Below, one piece after another: positions 63,035 through 64,000 of a stretch of 64,000 bases of DNA. Made by a program: the position numbers and the translations under genes. Positions within the stretch are counted from its first letter, which is position 1; each line of letters opens with the position of its first letter. Under the pieces are notes generated by a model. That model was not told the origin of the DNA, made no database searches, and was given only the letters and a program-made list of their open reading frames with translations. The stretch comes from Dipteronia dyeriana (taxonomy: Eukaryota > Streptophyta > Magnoliopsida > Sapindales > Sapindaceae), in assembly GCA_032871835.1 (NCBI GenBank), contig CM065296.1, positions 113,098,146 through 113,162,145 on the forward strand, in the 5' to 3' direction.

Positions 63035-63493
63035 ACTGGTCTGGTATTGGTCCAGAGACATGTTTGGGATCCTAAAAGTCTCTAGCAACTGAAATGAAGC
63101 TTTAGACCCTTCTGGAATAAACCGGAAGCTCAATGACTTACTTGGGCATTGATCGGCTCGGTACACGAGGTGCGGAGCCACCAGTCTTCTACTGGTCATG
63201 CTGCTCTAGAGCCTTGCTTAGGCGTGTAGGAAGCCTCTGGGCTCTTCCCGAACATATTGGGGCATTGATGGCTCTCTAGGGTGTTGCATGGCCCTGTATA
63301 AACGAAGATGTGTCACTAGTCTGGTATTAGTCCAAAGGCATGATTGGGATCCTAGAAGTCCCCAGCAACAGATACGAAGCTCTGGATCCTCATGGAATTA
63401 ACCAGAATCTTAGTGACTCACTTGAACGTTGACTGGCCTGGTACAAGAAGTGAGGAGCCACTAAGCCTCTATCAGTCGTGATGCTCCTATAAC
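63035..63493. repeat. Direct repeat pair, offset 278 bp
   Basis: Two units of about 180 bases (starting at 63035 and 63313) share tctggtatt-gtcca, tgggatccta-aagtc, ctgg-at-aaccagaa-type stretches, ggtac-gaggtg-ggagcca-type stretches and atgctgctc/atgctcct ends. The spacer between them is different. No protein recognised. Confidence 0.75.
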
Positions 63494-63651
63494 CACACAG
63501 CTGAGTTGACTTCTCAGATTCATGAGTTGACCTACTACCGAAGAGCTTTTGAATAGTAGATCTGATGATATGGGAGGATCCGTATGAGCAGGTGCAGGTT
63601 CAGTGGATCTGGAGGATATGAGATATATCGTGGTTGAGTTAATCTTCTGCA

Positions 63652-63915
63652 AGGAACAAGAAAGGTGCAGTTATACTGCATATGAGATCTAGATGTACCA
63701 GAGCTGGTCTACTATGGAGGAGCAGGAGAGGTGCATCTCTATAGCATAAGAACTCTAGATGTACCGGAGTAGATCTATTGTAAAGAAGCAGGTGAAACAC
63801 AACTCTACTACATGGGAGCTCTCGATGCACCAAAGCAGATCTGCTATGGAGGAGCCCTCCAGACGTGGAGCTGATGTAGTGGAGATCCACAAGTATATCA
63901 ACAGGTTTGCTTCAT
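63652..63915. repeat. Tandem 66-bp repeats (22-codon period)
   Basis: Units start at about 63652, 63718 and 63784, with a decayed fourth from 63850. Each contains a (g)gaacaag or ggagcagg start, then a ctagatgtacc or ctcgatgcacc core, then a gatct-ctat end. The minus strand stays open through three units (63639-63890), giving 22-residue repeats such as LLHSRSALVHRELPCSRVVF. It looks like non-coding satellite-type DNA rather than a gene, but this is not certain. Confidence 0.75.
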
Positions 63916-64000
63916 AGGAGCAATATAGTAGACCGGTTCCACTAGAAATCCTATGTACCATATTTGCTCCACAATAAACAAAACTTGTTAAACCTTAAAA

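Noticed and set aside
1..64000. CRISPR array, bacterial operon, plastid or mitochondrial DNA insertion
   Set aside because: No regularly spaced repeats with unique spacers and no organellar gene order or tRNA genes. All tandem arrays seen lack spacers.

Overview
The window is nuclear DNA of a flowering plant, most likely a eudicot. It is AT-rich, has many AT, CT and GT microsatellites, spliced genes with plant-type introns, and dense DNA-transposon and LTR-retrotransposon remains. I see no operons, ribosome binding sites, CRISPR arrays or intact tRNA/rRNA genes. Gene models were built by hand from splice-site phase and family similarity.

Layout. 1-9.6 kb holds DNA transposons: an ~0.8 kb MITE-like element (about 818-1612), a decayed hAT element with a broken zf-MYM/TTF-type transposase (about 1731-6251), a long-TIR Mutator-like element (6323-9047, perfect 9-bp target duplication) with a second Mutator-like element nested in its right arm (7441-9008), and a 176-bp hairpin MITE (9384-9559). 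9.9-29.0 kb is a three-level nest of LTR retrotransposons, all in minus orientation. A Ty1/copia element (LTRs 9895-10259 and 28681-29041) is split by a truncated Ty3/gypsy element of Tat type (3' LTR 14347-15137, RNase H/integrase 26.9-28.3 kb, plus an antisense extra ORF at 15.5-18.8 kb). The gypsy element is itself split by a SIRE-like copia element (19559-26153) that lacks pol. 29-64 kb is the gene-bearing part: a D3-type cyclin (36361-34953, minus), a DCL/DUF3223 organellar protein (47272-42490, minus), an intronless SKIP2/VFB-type F-box-LRR protein (52378-53964, plus) and an MPDU1-like PQ-loop protein (60934-56928, minus). Two more copies of the Mutator-like family found at 7441-9008 lie between these genes (39413-40950 and 50215-51710). 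The right end has a LINE RNase H remnant and two tandem-repeat blocks.

The four host genes are unrelated single-copy-type genes: cell-cycle entry, organelle rRNA maturation, ubiquitin ligase substrate choice and dolichol-linked sugar use in the ER. There is no sign that they work as a cluster. The most informative content is the transposon stratigraphy. One Mutator-like family is present three times with different cargo and visible 9-bp duplications, one of its copies sits inside another Mutator-like element, and the retrotransposon nest can be ordered in time. I did not find a clearly new biological system. The best candidates for unexplained biology are the Tat element's antisense ORF, an in-frame 78-nt candidate cassette exon in the DCL-like gene, an orphan signal-peptide-like exon at 30.3 kb, and tRNA-like promoter boxes inside a transposon terminal repeat.
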